The notes beneath the pieces are model-generated. The model had not been told where the DNA came from. It made no database searches and saw only the letters and a program-made list of their open reading frames with translations. DNA of 54,573 nucleotides from Candidatus Zixiibacteriota bacterium. Lineage in GTDB: Bacteria; Zixibacteria; MSB-5A5; GN15; FEB-12. The translations under genes and the position numbers were made by a program. Every line of letters begins with the position of its first letter. Positions within the stretch are counted from its first letter, which is position 1. This document shows, piece after piece, positions 36,082-44,562 of this stretch. Location: NCBI GenBank assembly GCA_034003725.1, contig JAVEYB010000017.1, forward strand, positions 1 to 54,573, written 5' to 3'.

Positions 36082-37494
36082 ATGGAGAAGCCGGTGCGAC
36101 AGGTAAGCATTATGATTGTCGGTCTGGTGACGGCGGTCCTTTGTGCAACCGCCCAGGGGCGACTGGTATTCGTCCCCGGCGAATTTACGAATCTGCAGGA
36201 GGCGGTGGACTCGTTGGCGACCGGCGATACCATCTATGTTACCGCGCCGTATTTGAGCGGGTACGGTAATCGCGATGTAACCGCCGACGGCAAGGGAATC
36301 GTGTTCCAGTCCGGTCTCGGCGCGGCTGGTGTGACGATCGACTGCCAGGGCAATCCGGGTGATGAACATCGCGCGTTCATTTTCGATTCCGGGGAGGACT
36401 CTCTTACCGTTATCGATGGTTTTCGGATAGTCAACGGGTACGCCGATACGGGCGGCGCGATATATATAAACCGTACCGCTCCCACCATTCGAAACTCAGT
36501 CTTCGAGGATAACTACGCTTCGCTGGGCGGTGCAATCGGTGGATATCAGGGGGCGCCGACAATTGATTCCTGCACCTTCATTGATAACGAGGCATACCGC
36601 GGCGGGGCAATCGATGGGCTCGGCCGGCCCGTTATTCGTGCATCGCGGTTTACCCGGAATCATGCCGCGAGTCGCGGCGGGGCCGTTTCCGACGTTCATG
36701 GCGCTATCGTATCCGACTGCATGTTCGACGAGAATACGGGGGGCGGGGCGGTGTTTGACCTGGTGGGCGGCAGCGCCCGGTTGCAGCGGTGCGTTTTCGC
36801 GCGCAACGAGTCGGGCGGGCTGAGTGTCGTGTACGGGTATCAAAGCATGCAGGTCGAGCGGTGCACTTTTTACGGGAACGCCTACGGGATGCAGGCGCTC
36901 GGCGATACGTATGTAGTTCCGCGAAACACGATGATCGTCTTCAATCGCGGTGACGCGGCCTTTTGCTCGATTACCGACTCGGTGACTATCCTGCTCAACT
37001 ACTGCAACGTATATGGAAATGTCCGCAATTACTACGGCTGTATCGCGGACAATCTCGGTGAGGACGGCAATATCAGTGCGGATCCGATGTTTTGCGACAC
37101 GGCTGCGATGGATCTGACGCTGCTGTCGTCGTCGGCGTGCGCCACGGGCGGTGCAGGCGGCGTGCCGATCGGCGCGTACGGAGTCGGCTGCACTCCGACG
37201 TCGATTGTCGACGACCCGGCAGGTCTGCCGCAGGCGTTTGAGTTGCAGCAGAATTTCCCGAATCCCTTCAATCCGGCGACCACGATCGGATTCAGCGTCC
37301 CGATTCGGACGCATGTGTCGGTCGCCGTCTACAACATACTCGGCGAACGGGTAGCGGTGCTGTTCGATCAAACCGCTCCGGCCGGGTCCTACGAGGTAAC
37401 ATGGGACGGAACGGCATCCGCCAGCGGCGTGTACTTATACCGGCTGACGGCGGGCGACATCGTTGACACACGCAAGATGTTGCTGTTAAAATAG
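36082..37494 (+). CDS. secreted right-handed beta-helix protein with sorting module
   Basis: A 470-residue secreted protein. After the signal segment (hydrophobic IMIVGLVTAVLCATAQG) comes a parallel beta-helix made of ~22-residue rungs (GGAIYINRTAPTIRNSVFED, GGAIGGYQGAPTIDSCTFID, GGAIDGLGRPVIRASRFTRN), typical of polysaccharide-active or adhesive proteins. The end has LQQNFPNPFNPATTIGFSV...GVYLYRLTAGD...RKMLLLK, the same C-terminal module as in other secreted proteins here. A GTG at 36094 preceded by GGAGAAG may be the true start, giving a tighter signal peptide. Confidence 0.88.
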   Translation: MEKPVRQVSIMIVGLVTAVLCATAQGRLVFVPGEFTNLQEAVDSLATGDTIYVTAPYLSGYGNRDVTADGKGIVFQSGLGAAGVTIDCQGNPGDEHRAFIFDSGEDSLTVIDGFRIVNGYADTGGAIYINRTAPTIRNSVFEDNYASLGGAIGGYQGAPTIDSCTFIDNEAYRGGAIDGLGRPVIRASRFTRNHAASRGGAVSDVHGAIVSDCMFDENTGGGAVFDLVGGSARLQRCVFARNESGGLSVVYGYQSMQVERCTFYGNAYGMQALGDTYVVPRNTMIVFNRGDAAFCSITDSVTILLNYCNVYGNVRNYYGCIADNLGEDGNISADPMFCDTAAMDLTLLSSSACATGGAGGVPIGAYGVGCTPTSIVDDPAGLPQAFELQQNFPNPFNPATTIGFSVPIRTHVSVAVYNILGERVAVLFDQTAPAGSYEVTWDGTASASGVYLYRLTAGDIVDTRKMLLLK

Positions 37495-37567
37495 CCATTG
37501 CGGCGGTTCCGGCACGTGACCGGTTCCCAACCATGTTCTATCGGATGATGTCTTCAGAGGACGACTC

Positions 37568-38281
37568 GTGACGCAGAGTACCCCGATTCTTCGGGCGGAC
37601 AACCTGACCCGTTATTATCGCCGCGGCCCGCAGGAAGTACGCGCGGTCGACGGGGTGTCGCTTTCGGTGGAGCGGGGCGAGTTTGTGGCGCTGCTGGGTG
37701 CATCGGGTTCGGGCAAATCGACGTTGCTCAATCTGCTCGCGGGGCTCGACACGCCGACATCGGGCGACGTATTTGCCGGTGATACCCGGCTGGGCGATTT
37801 GTCCGCGCGGGAGCTGGCACGGTATCGGGCGTTGCGGGTGGGGATGGTCTTTCAGACCTTCAATCTCGTGTCGCATCGAAACGCGCTGGCCAATGTCGAA
37901 CTGGCGCTTTACCTCAACGGCACCCCGCGCCGTCAGCGGCGGGACCGGGCCGCGCGTCTATTGACCGAACTCGGACTCGGCGACCGTTTTGACCACCTCC
38001 CGGCAGACTTGTCCGGAGGCGAACAGCAGCGCGTGGCGCTCGCCCGGGCTCTCGTCAAGGAACCCGATATGCTTTTTGCCGATGAGCCGACCGGTAATCT
38101 CGATTACGAAAACGCCAACCGGATAGCCCGGTTACTGATGGACCGCAATGCCGGTGGACTGACGGTGATTCTGGTGACGCACGACCGCGACCTCGCGACC
38201 CGATGTGCCCGGCGGATCGTGCGCATGCACTACGGGACGGTGGTCGACGACAGCCGCACCGATGGGGGAGCCAATCCATGA
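37568..38281 (+). CDS. ABC transporter ATP-binding protein (MacB/LolD-like)
   Basis: A 237-residue ABC ATPase with Walker [16 protein letters not shown]-loop [12 protein letters not shown], signature [15 protein letters not shown], Walker [13 protein letters not shown] and H-loop VTHDRD. The [14 protein letters not shown] region and length place it with the MacB/LolD group that works with FtsX-type permeases. It starts with GTG after AGAGGACGACTC and overlaps the permease gene by 4 bases. The substrate is unknown. Confidence 0.93.
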   Translation: MTQSTPILRADNLTRYYRRGPQEVRAVDGVSLSVERGEFVALLGASGSGKSTLLNLLAGLDTPTSGDVFAGDTRLGDLSARELARYRALRVGMVFQTFNLVSHRNALANVELALYLNGTPRRQRRDRAARLLTELGLGDRFDHLPADLSGGEQQRVALARALVKEPDMLFADEPTGNLDYENANRIARLLMDRNAGGLTVILVTHDRDLATRCARRIVRMHYGTVVDDSRTDGGANP

Positions 38282-39735
38282 CGTTTCGCGACATGATCGA
38301 CATCGCGGCCGGCAACCTTCGCCGCATGAAACTCCGCACGTCATTGACGATCGCGGGGGTCGTGATAGCAATCGCGGCGTTTGTGTCGATGCTGTCGTTC
38401 GGAGCCGGCAATCAGCAATACGTGCAGGAGCAGTTTGACCGTCTCGGGTTGTTTTCCATGGTAATCGTTCGACCGGCTGAAGCCGCCGACAGCACAGCTG
38501 CCGTTGACCTCACCGATTCCATGTTGACGGTGCTGGGCGAAATCGACGGGGTTTCGCTGGTCTATCCGTACGACGCGTTTGATGTCACCATCCGGCTTGC
38601 GGACACCCAGTTCGTGTCGTCGGCGCAGGCGCTGACTTCAACGGCGCTGCGCACGCCGTTGTTCTCCGACCTGTCAGCGGGTCACACCTTTGCATCGGAT
38701 ACCGCCGCTGAGGCGATGGTCACTGCGGAGCTGGTGCATGATCTGGGTATCGACACGGCGTCACAGGTGCTGGGTACGTCGTTGATTGTGGGCGTTCAGC
38801 GGTCGGTGATGGACAGCGCACTCGTCCACATGCTCGATCTGGGTGAGGGGAATCTGGAGCGGCGCATTCGATCGATAGAGTTCAGGAGGCTCCAGTTCGC
38901 CGAGTATCGTGACAGCGTCATGCAGGCGGAGCTGGGGGGAGCGCTGAAACGGTTTTTCGACGGCTACCTGCGCGCGACTGTGCCGGTCGCCGAGACACTG
39001 ACGGTTGTCGGTGTGCTTGCCGGTCACGACCGGGGGCACGTCCGGGTCAAACCGATCATCCTGCCGGCGGCGACCGCACGCGCTCTCTCCGGCGGCGGAT
39101 TCAATGCGGCGAATCCAACCGCCATGCTCACCGCGCTGGCATCGGGGCAGATTTCACTCTCGACCTCCGCCTCGGACCGCCGGACCTACAGCCAGGCGAC
39201 TATCGTCATGGCCCCGACGGCATCGTATGAAGCGATCCGTGATTCGGTCAAGGCGATGGGGTTCGAGACCTTCAGTTTTGCGGAGCAGTTCAAGGAAATC
39301 CGGCGAGTCATGTTGTATTTCAACCTTGGGCTTGGTATGATCGGGTTGATCGCCCTGGTGACCGCCTCGCTGGGTATTGCGAATACCATGATCATGTCGA
39401 TTATCGAGCGGACCCGAGAGATCGGTATGCTCAAGTCGCTGGGAGCGGCCGCGGCCGACATCCGGTTGATCTTTCTGGTCGAATCCGGGGTCATCGGTGT
39501 CAGCGGGGCGGTTCTCGGCATCGTCTTCGGCTGGCTGATCACGCGGCTGGTTTCCGCAGTCGCGCAGGCGGTGATGGAAAATGAGGGGATTGAGCCGGTG
39601 GAATTGTTCGCACTGCCGATCTGGCTGATTGCCCTCGCGCTCGTGTTCGGCACGCTGGTGAGTGTGCTGGCCGGCTTTTATCCCGCGGCGCGGGCCGCCC
39701 GTGTGGATCCGGTCCAGGCGCTGAGAGCCGAGTAG
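38278..39735 (+). CDS. ABC transporter permease (MacB/FtsX-like)
   Basis: A 485-residue permease. TM1 (SLTIAGVVIAIAAFVSMLSFG) is followed by a long periplasmic MacB-type domain (residues ~45-350) and a C-terminal FtsX block with three TMs, containing IANTMIMSIIERTREIGMLKSLGA and the end PAARAARVDPVQALRAE that marks this family. Its ATG sits in an ATGA overlap with the ATPase gene. No adaptor (MacA) gene is adjacent; the system could be a lipoprotein exporter or stress-related type. Which is not visible from sequence. Confidence 0.92.
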   Translation: MTFRDMIDIAAGNLRRMKLRTSLTIAGVVIAIAAFVSMLSFGAGNQQYVQEQFDRLGLFSMVIVRPAEAADSTAAVDLTDSMLTVLGEIDGVSLVYPYDAFDVTIRLADTQFVSSAQALTSTALRTPLFSDLSAGHTFASDTAAEAMVTAELVHDLGIDTASQVLGTSLIVGVQRSVMDSALVHMLDLGEGNLERRIRSIEFRRLQFAEYRDSVMQAELGGALKRFFDGYLRATVPVAETLTVVGVLAGHDRGHVRVKPIILPAATARALSGGGFNAANPTAMLTALASGQISLSTSASDRRTYSQATIVMAPTASYEAIRDSVKAMGFETFSFAEQFKEIRRVMLYFNLGLGMIGLIALVTASLGIANTMIMSIIERTREIGMLKSLGAAAADIRLIFLVESGVIGVSGAVLGIVFGWLITRLVSAVAQAVMENEGIEPVELFALPIWLIALALVFGTLVSVLAGFYPAARAARVDPVQALRAE

Positions 39736-39802
39736 CAGTTCGTTTCGTTTGATCATCCAATCCCGGGCGTGAACGACAACCACAGATAGTGGAAGAATCA
39801 GT

Positions 39803-40495
39803 ATGACAAAAAAGGATGTGATTGCTCTGCTGAAGAAGAACAGCAACGAGCGTGGAGTCGCGGCCTGGAAGCGGATCGACCCGACCGGCGGAGAGTGGAG
39901 TTCGTATGGAATCGGACTCACCACTCTGAAAAAACTGGCAAAGCAGATCGGCCGGGACCACACGCTGGCGCTCCAGATGTGGGAGGAGAAAAACTTTGAC
40001 TGCAAAGTCATGGCGACACTAGTAGAAGACCACTCGCAGGTGACCGAACAGCAGGTGGAACGACAGGTGTCCGAGGTCGGCTATTGGCTGATGGCCCATT
40101 CGTACTGCCAGTCATTAATGTCGGGGGTGCCGTTTCGCCGGGCCAAGTGCGAGGAGTGGATTGGGAGTGAAGACCATGTCCGGCGACGCTGCGGCTACCT
40201 GTTGCTGGCGGGCCTGGCCGGCAAGGATAAGTCCCTGCCCGACTCATACTTCGAGCCTCATATCGAGACCATCGAGCAGGGCCTGCAATCCGAGGAAAAC
40301 TTCGTCCGCGACGCCATGAACAACGCCCTGTACGCGATCGGCTGCCGATCGAAGAAGCTGCACACGCGAGCGCTTGCGGCGGCAAAAAAGATCGGTCGCG
40401 TCGAGGTCGACTATGGCGACAACTCCTGCCAGGCAGTCGATGTCGTCAAGCACCTGACATCGGACCGAATCAAGGCCAAGCTGGCCGGTCGATGA
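39803..40495 (+). CDS. AlkD-like DNA alkylation repair protein
   Basis: A 230-residue helical-repeat protein of the AlkD/DNA alkylation repair superfamily. It has the N-terminal GIGLTTLKKLAKQIGRDHTLALQMWE and core FDCKVMATLVEDHSQVTEQQVERQ, then SEENFVRDAMNNALYAIG and the C-terminal VEVDYGDNSCQAVDVVKHLTSD. AlkD-type enzymes excise alkylated bases through HEAT-like repeats; this branch (with the CQAVDV end) is less characterised and the catalytic residues cannot be confirmed by eye. Separate from the ABC genes by 67 bases. Confidence 0.82.
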   Translation: MTKKDVIALLKKNSNERGVAAWKRIDPTGGEWSSYGIGLTTLKKLAKQIGRDHTLALQMWEEKNFDCKVMATLVEDHSQVTEQQVERQVSEVGYWLMAHSYCQSLMSGVPFRRAKCEEWIGSEDHVRRRCGYLLLAGLAGKDKSLPDSYFEPHIETIEQGLQSEENFVRDAMNNALYAIGCRSKKLHTRALAAAKKIGRVEVDYGDNSCQAVDVVKHLTSDRIKAKLAGR

Positions 40496-40589
40496 GGATT
40501 CGACGGGAACACAAATCCGCTTGACTTTGGCGTTGATTCGCATCACCCTATCCCGGCTCTAATCGGAACCTTCGGACTGGAGTTTGTGC

Positions 40590-40943
40590 ATGGACCGGTT
40601 GATGCCTGTGTTGCTGTTGATCGGGTCGAATATTTTCATGACATATGCCTGGTACGGCCACCTGAGAGACCTTCGGGCGAAGCCGATTCTGTTTGTCGTT
40701 CTGATAAGCTGGGGGGTCGCGTTTTTCGAATACACGCTGCAGGTTCCGGCCAACCGGATCGGCGCCGTACATTATTCACTGGGCCAGCTGAAAGTCATGC
40801 AGGAAGTCATCACGATGACCGTGTTCGCCGGTTTCGCGACCTTCTACTTCAAGGAGAAGCTGACACTGGACTTCCTGTGGGCCGGGCTGTGTCTGGTCGC
40901 CGCGGCCTTTTTTATGTTCCGGCACGTGAACGGCGTACGATAG
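40590..40943 (+). CDS. DUF486 (DMT-superfamily) membrane protein
   Basis: A 117-residue membrane protein with four predicted helices, of the DUF486 family. Motifs are SNIFMTYAWYGHL, SWGVAFFEYTLQVPANRIG, QLKVMQEVITMTVFAGFATFYFKE and the final LAAAFFMFR-like end. It resembles a small multidrug-type transporter half; a physiological substrate is not known. ATG 40590 follows GGACTGGAG; a TTG at 40584 is less likely. Confidence 0.92.
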   Translation: MDRLMPVLLLIGSNIFMTYAWYGHLRDLRAKPILFVVLISWGVAFFEYTLQVPANRIGAVHYSLGQLKVMQEVITMTVFAGFATFYFKEKLTLDFLWAGLCLVAAAFFMFRHVNGVR

Positions 40944-41057
40944 AATCGACTACTCCTCCCTGAGCTGTTTCTCCGTCGTGCCGCCTCGCTGACCGCGTGG
41001 GCGGTGACAGGAAAATGCGCTTGACCACGGGGCTATGGCTCCTTTCTTTGCGGCGCT

Positions 41058-41825
41058 ATGACTGACACGACGCACACCATCATCACTATGGATCAGCGAC
41101 CGGATTTGATATCCGCCGCCCAGCGACTTCCATCGGCCGCCTGGCCAACCTTTATGATGCAGGACAATCTTGTGGAGCGCTACTGGATGCGCCTCTACGA
41201 GGTGTACCCTGAGTACCAATTTGTCCTTGTCGAGCCCGATACCGAGCGGATCGTGGCTATGGGCAACAGCGTGCCGCTGGTATGGGATGGGAGGCCGGAG
41301 GATCTTCCGGCGGGCGGTATCGACTGGATCCTCCCAGCCGCATTCGACAACCCGCCGCCATTTGAAGGTCAGGGCATCTGCCAGTTTGCCCTGCAAATTG
41401 TGGTCGACCCGGGACTACGTGGCCGCGCCCTGTCCGGCTCGGCAGTTCAGGCCATGCTGGATATCGGCAGGAGGCACGGCTGTCGTTCACTCTTTGCGCC
41501 CGTGCGCCCCAACCAGAAACACATGTATCCACTGACCCCCATCGAACGCTATATCCATTGGACTAACAATGAAGGTCTTCCCTTCGATGCCTGGATGCGC
41601 GTTCATGCCCGGTTGGGCGCGAAGACGGTCGGTGTGTGTGGAGAGTCGATGCGAATCACGGGGACAATCGCTCAGTGGGAGAACTGGATCGGGCTGTCCT
41701 TCCCGGAGAGCGGACCGTATGTCGTACCGCTGGCGCTGGTTCCGGTACAGATGGACCGAGAGCGAGACTTAGGACTTTATATCGAGCCGAACGTGTGGAT
41801 GCAGCACGTGATCATGGGCGACTGA
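41058..41825 (+). CDS. GNAT-superfamily acetyltransferase-like protein
   Basis: A 255-residue protein. The N-terminus covers the acceptor part (WPTFMMQDNLVERYWMRLYEVYPEYQFVLV), followed by the acetyl-CoA-binding-like VVDPGLRGRALSGSAVQAM and APVRPNQKHMYPLTPIERYIHW. The C-terminal GVCGESMRITGTIAQWENWIGLSF...PESG and EPNVWMQH complete a pattern I associate with an uncharacterised GNAT-related family. The substrate is unknown. Alone, ahead of a convergent lipoprotein gene. Confidence 0.75.
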   Translation: MTDTTHTIITMDQRPDLISAAQRLPSAAWPTFMMQDNLVERYWMRLYEVYPEYQFVLVEPDTERIVAMGNSVPLVWDGRPEDLPAGGIDWILPAAFDNPPPFEGQGICQFALQIVVDPGLRGRALSGSAVQAMLDIGRRHGCRSLFAPVRPNQKHMYPLTPIERYIHWTNNEGLPFDAWMRVHARLGAKTVGVCGESMRITGTIAQWENWIGLSFPESGPYVVPLALVPVQMDRERDLGLYIEPNVWMQHVIMGD

Positions 41826-41879
41826 CCGAGACGTGCGTAGGGCACCTTCCTGTCTACTGGCCGACTGCAGAAGTCTCAA

Positions 41880-42947
41880 CTATGGGGTCATCGGCAGGGG
41901 GAGGCTGTCATACCGTCGTGCCAAAAACACTTCCTTGGTCAAGTGTATGATCCGGTCTGAGTAGATTGCCACCAGCCCCTTGTCTCTATCGATCCAGAAT
42001 TCAATAAACGATTCTGCAAAGTAGTTTGCGATGGTTGTGTCGCTGGAGTGCGGGGACTCGAACGCAATCTTCAGGCAGCCCTCGTAGCGTCCAAACGGGG
42101 TGTCCAGAGTTGCCCCATCGGAAACCGTGCGCGTGAACGAGATGGTATCCTGCGCATTGTGCGCCCAGCCCGCGTAAACAACAGAATGTGTCCGAACTGA
42201 GTCACTATTGCCGGTCAAGGGAAGCAACAATGTATCCCTGAAAAGGGCGGCGTCAATAACACACACTACCCCGGAATCGGACTTGCGAAAGTGAAAACCA
42301 AATACCCGTGCCGGACGGTTTTGCTGTCCGTCCCACGTGTACGGTGAACGCTCAGGCCCTTTTATAAGTTTGCCTGATTCCGACACAAAGAGGTGGGTGG
42401 AGTCGAGTATCTCCCAAGCCGTCGCAATCCATCCTCCGCCGACCGGTTCTTCGGTCGCGCGCGTTATATACATTTGCGTGTCGGCGATAATCTCATCTCG
42501 TATGCCATTGTCGTTGTAATCCACAAATGGTTCCCCGGGATCATGCCGGGAGTTTTTGTAGTCAAACGTGCCGTTACCGTTAATATCATCCCACGGGATA
42601 GGCGGCTCCCAATAGGACTCGGGGCCATCGTACACACCGCTGTGATTCACGTCCTGATTGATCGATGGATCCGGGGACATGACAAAAACATCGATCCCCC
42701 GGTCGTATACACCGTTTCCGTTGAGGTCGAAAAACGGTTCCCCAAGATTCAGGTCACCATCGATGAAGTCCTCGATACCCGGCAACCATCCGGTGCGTAT
42801 GAAGTGCTGGAAATCTCCGATATCCGCCACCGGGTAGTCGGTTATACCGATGTACGTACTACTCCGGTCATAGGGATTTGTACCTGACGAGCACGCCAAA
42901 GCAACAACAACTGCTAGTACTGCAAATAGAAGGAATGTACGTGACAT
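41880..42947 (-). CDS. lipoprotein with EF-hand-like calcium loops
   Basis: A 355-residue exported lipoprotein (lipobox VVALACSS). Residues ~65-155 contain several acidic loops with DxNxNGxxD spacing: DLNGNGVYDRG, DVNHSGVYDGP, DINGNGTFDYK and DYNDNGIRDEI. The last part (about 190-340) is a beta-rich domain with no recognised family. A GTG at 42950 also could start; ATG 42947 is chosen after GGGGGGTGTG. The function is unknown; the calcium-type loops suggest a metal-stabilised surface protein. Confidence 0.75.
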   Translation of the reverse strand: MSRTFLLFAVLAVVVALACSSGTNPYDRSSTYIGITDYPVADIGDFQHFIRTGWLPGIEDFIDGDLNLGEPFFDLNGNGVYDRGIDVFVMSPDPSINQDVNHSGVYDGPESYWEPPIPWDDINGNGTFDYKNSRHDPGEPFVDYNDNGIRDEIIADTQMYITRATEEPVGGGWIATAWEILDSTHLFVSESGKLIKGPERSPYTWDGQQNRPARVFGFHFRKSDSGVVCVIDAALFRDTLLLPLTGNSDSVRTHSVVYAGWAHNAQDTISFTRTVSDGATLDTPFGRYEGCLKIAFESPHSSDTTIANYFAESFIEFWIDRDKGLVAIYSDRIIHLTKEVFLARRYDSLPLPMTP

Positions 42948-43101
42948 CACACCCCCCGTGAATGAGAGACAGGGATTTAGATCACCTGTTAATATCTATT
43001 GATAAGTATACAATTGGTTGAGCGAGACGTCAAGCTTTTCCATCGCCCAATAAACCCCCTCGTGCTGTGACTTGGAAATCGACTGACAGGAGTCTGATGA
43101 T

Positions 43102-43950
43102 CTACGATTCCATATGCCGCTTCAGCGTTCGGCGAAGCTGGTGCACCAGAATACCCCGAGGCTGGTTATCGATAAACCGTACGATCAGTTCCGTAATCTG
43201 CTCGGCGTGGGTGACTGGTCCCATGTGGCCCATCCCCAACAGGCCCCGAACCTCGGCGCGGGGGAGATTCCCGCCGAGCCACTGAGCGATTTCCTGCGTG
43301 GATGCTGGTGACTCCAGACCGTACAAATAGAGCGTGGGGATGTCGAGGTCGCGATAGGCCTCCAGCGGTGTCGGATTGCCGAAGGCGGCGTCGAAATCCG
43401 AGACCACCTTCACCATCCGTTTGGCGATTGCCTCCCGCTGCCAGGCGGGCAACTGATCCCACACGCCGGGACCGGACCAGTAATCGATAAAACGGAGAGC
43501 CGCCCGCTCGGTTTGACCCGCGTGCACGAGCGTCCGTACATCGTCGCGAACGGCCCAGATCTCCTGCGCGGCCGGCTGCGTCTCTTTCATCGTAAACAGC
43601 AGATTAAACAGGACCGGTTCGAACACGACAACACTTCGTATCCGCATGGGGCAGGTCAGGGCGAGTTTGAACGCAACCGCGGCGCCGTAGGAATGGCCGA
43701 TCAAATGAAACGGTCCGGAGATCGAGTCCAGCACCGGGGCAAGCTGCTCGACTTCGGCGTCGAGACTCAGCAGCCGACCTTCAGGCCACATCGGCGACTG
43801 CCCGTAGCCATACAAGTCCGGGGCCACGACCTGGTAGCGTTCGGCCAGCCGATCCATCAGCAGGGTCCACTGCCTGGATGATCCGGTGCTGGCATGCAAA
43901 CAGACAATGGCAGGCCCTCGTCCGGCCTTTCGTACAAACGGTGAATTCAC
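43102..43950 (-). CDS. alpha/beta-hydrolase-fold protein
   Basis: A 282-residue hydrolase. The oxyanion region is IVCLHASTGSSRQW, the nucleophile elbow is LIGHSYGAAVA (Ser), the acid probably lies in LYLYGLESP and the catalytic His in GMGHMGPVTHAEQI. GTG 43950 is chosen because it follows GGAGAGCCAGC; a longer TTG frame to 44076 would add 42 residues of no hydrolase character and run over the remnant gene. The family covers esterases and lactonases; the substrate is unknown. Confidence 0.85.
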   Translation of the reverse strand: MNSPFVRKAGRGPAIVCLHASTGSSRQWTLLMDRLAERYQVVAPDLYGYGQSPMWPEGRLLSLDAEVEQLAPVLDSISGPFHLIGHSYGAAVAFKLALTCPMRIRSVVVFEPVLFNLLFTMKETQPAAQEIWAVRDDVRTLVHAGQTERAALRFIDYWSGPGVWDQLPAWQREAIAKRMVKVVSDFDAAFGNPTPLEAYRDLDIPTLYLYGLESPASTQEIAQWLGGNLPRAEVRGLLGMGHMGPVTHAEQITELIVRFIDNQPRGILVHQLRRTLKRHMES

Positions 43951-44081
43951 GCTGGCTCTCCGAAAGTCTAGGCGTTCCCCCGGTGGTCGGACTGCTTCAA
44001 CCGATGTGACACCGTTGACGTCTCTGTCCGGGGAGCGCGTGCAATATAACGGATCGATGGCGGAGCGGCAATCCAAAATAG

Positions 44082-44465
44082 ATCAGTCTGGTCCATGAGC
44101 TGGGCGTGCCGGCGGGCTGCTGCGATATCAACAACACGTCCATGCGGATCGAAAGCGCCTTCCAGAAGGGCCAGTACCTGCCGGAACTCTCTTTTGGCAC
44201 CCACTTGTTCCATGATCTGGTCGAAGCCAGTATTCGCTACCTGCCGCCGTACCCCGACGATCCGGATATTGGGTTCAACCGGTCGTTTTTGTGCGGCGAT
44301 GAAAAGCAGCCTGCCCGCATCGGGCCCCAGTTCGCCGGGGCGTGCGAGGTGCTGCATGTCATCGACGTTCCCCATGTGACCGGTGGCCTCCCGTTGACCG
44401 TCAGCATGAACGCTGATCGCCAGCCGGCGGTCGGCTATCTGAGCGGGCCGGCGACATCTTGGTAA
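44082..44465 (+). pseudogene. remnant like the C-terminus of a PEP/pyruvate-binding (PPDK-like) protein
   Basis: An open frame of ~127 codons with no good start carries the pattern LGVPAGCCDINNTSMRIESA, then YLPELSFGTHLFHDLVEASI and RYLPPYPDD. These match, from memory, the C-terminal segment of PEP/pyruvate-binding-domain proteins (GVPVxYADINN...PELSFGTHFFQDLVE). The large upstream nucleotide-binding part is absent: the frame is closed by a stop at 44079-44081. It lies between a hydrolase gene and the phoR-like gene, with no ribosome site. I therefore call it a decayed or transferred gene fragment. A short independent protein is the alternative. Confidence 0.6.
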
Positions 44466-44562
44466 TCCTCCAATCGACGCTGCCGGAGGTTGCGCCTGCA
44501 GGGCGCCCGCTCTATATTCCCGCCAGTCGCGCACCTTCGGCGTTAGGAAAGGAGCCGGGCCA

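Noticed and set aside
43951-44076. TTG-started extension of the alpha/beta hydrolase
   Set aside because: The extra 42 residues lack family character, and GTG 43950 has a proper ribosome site.
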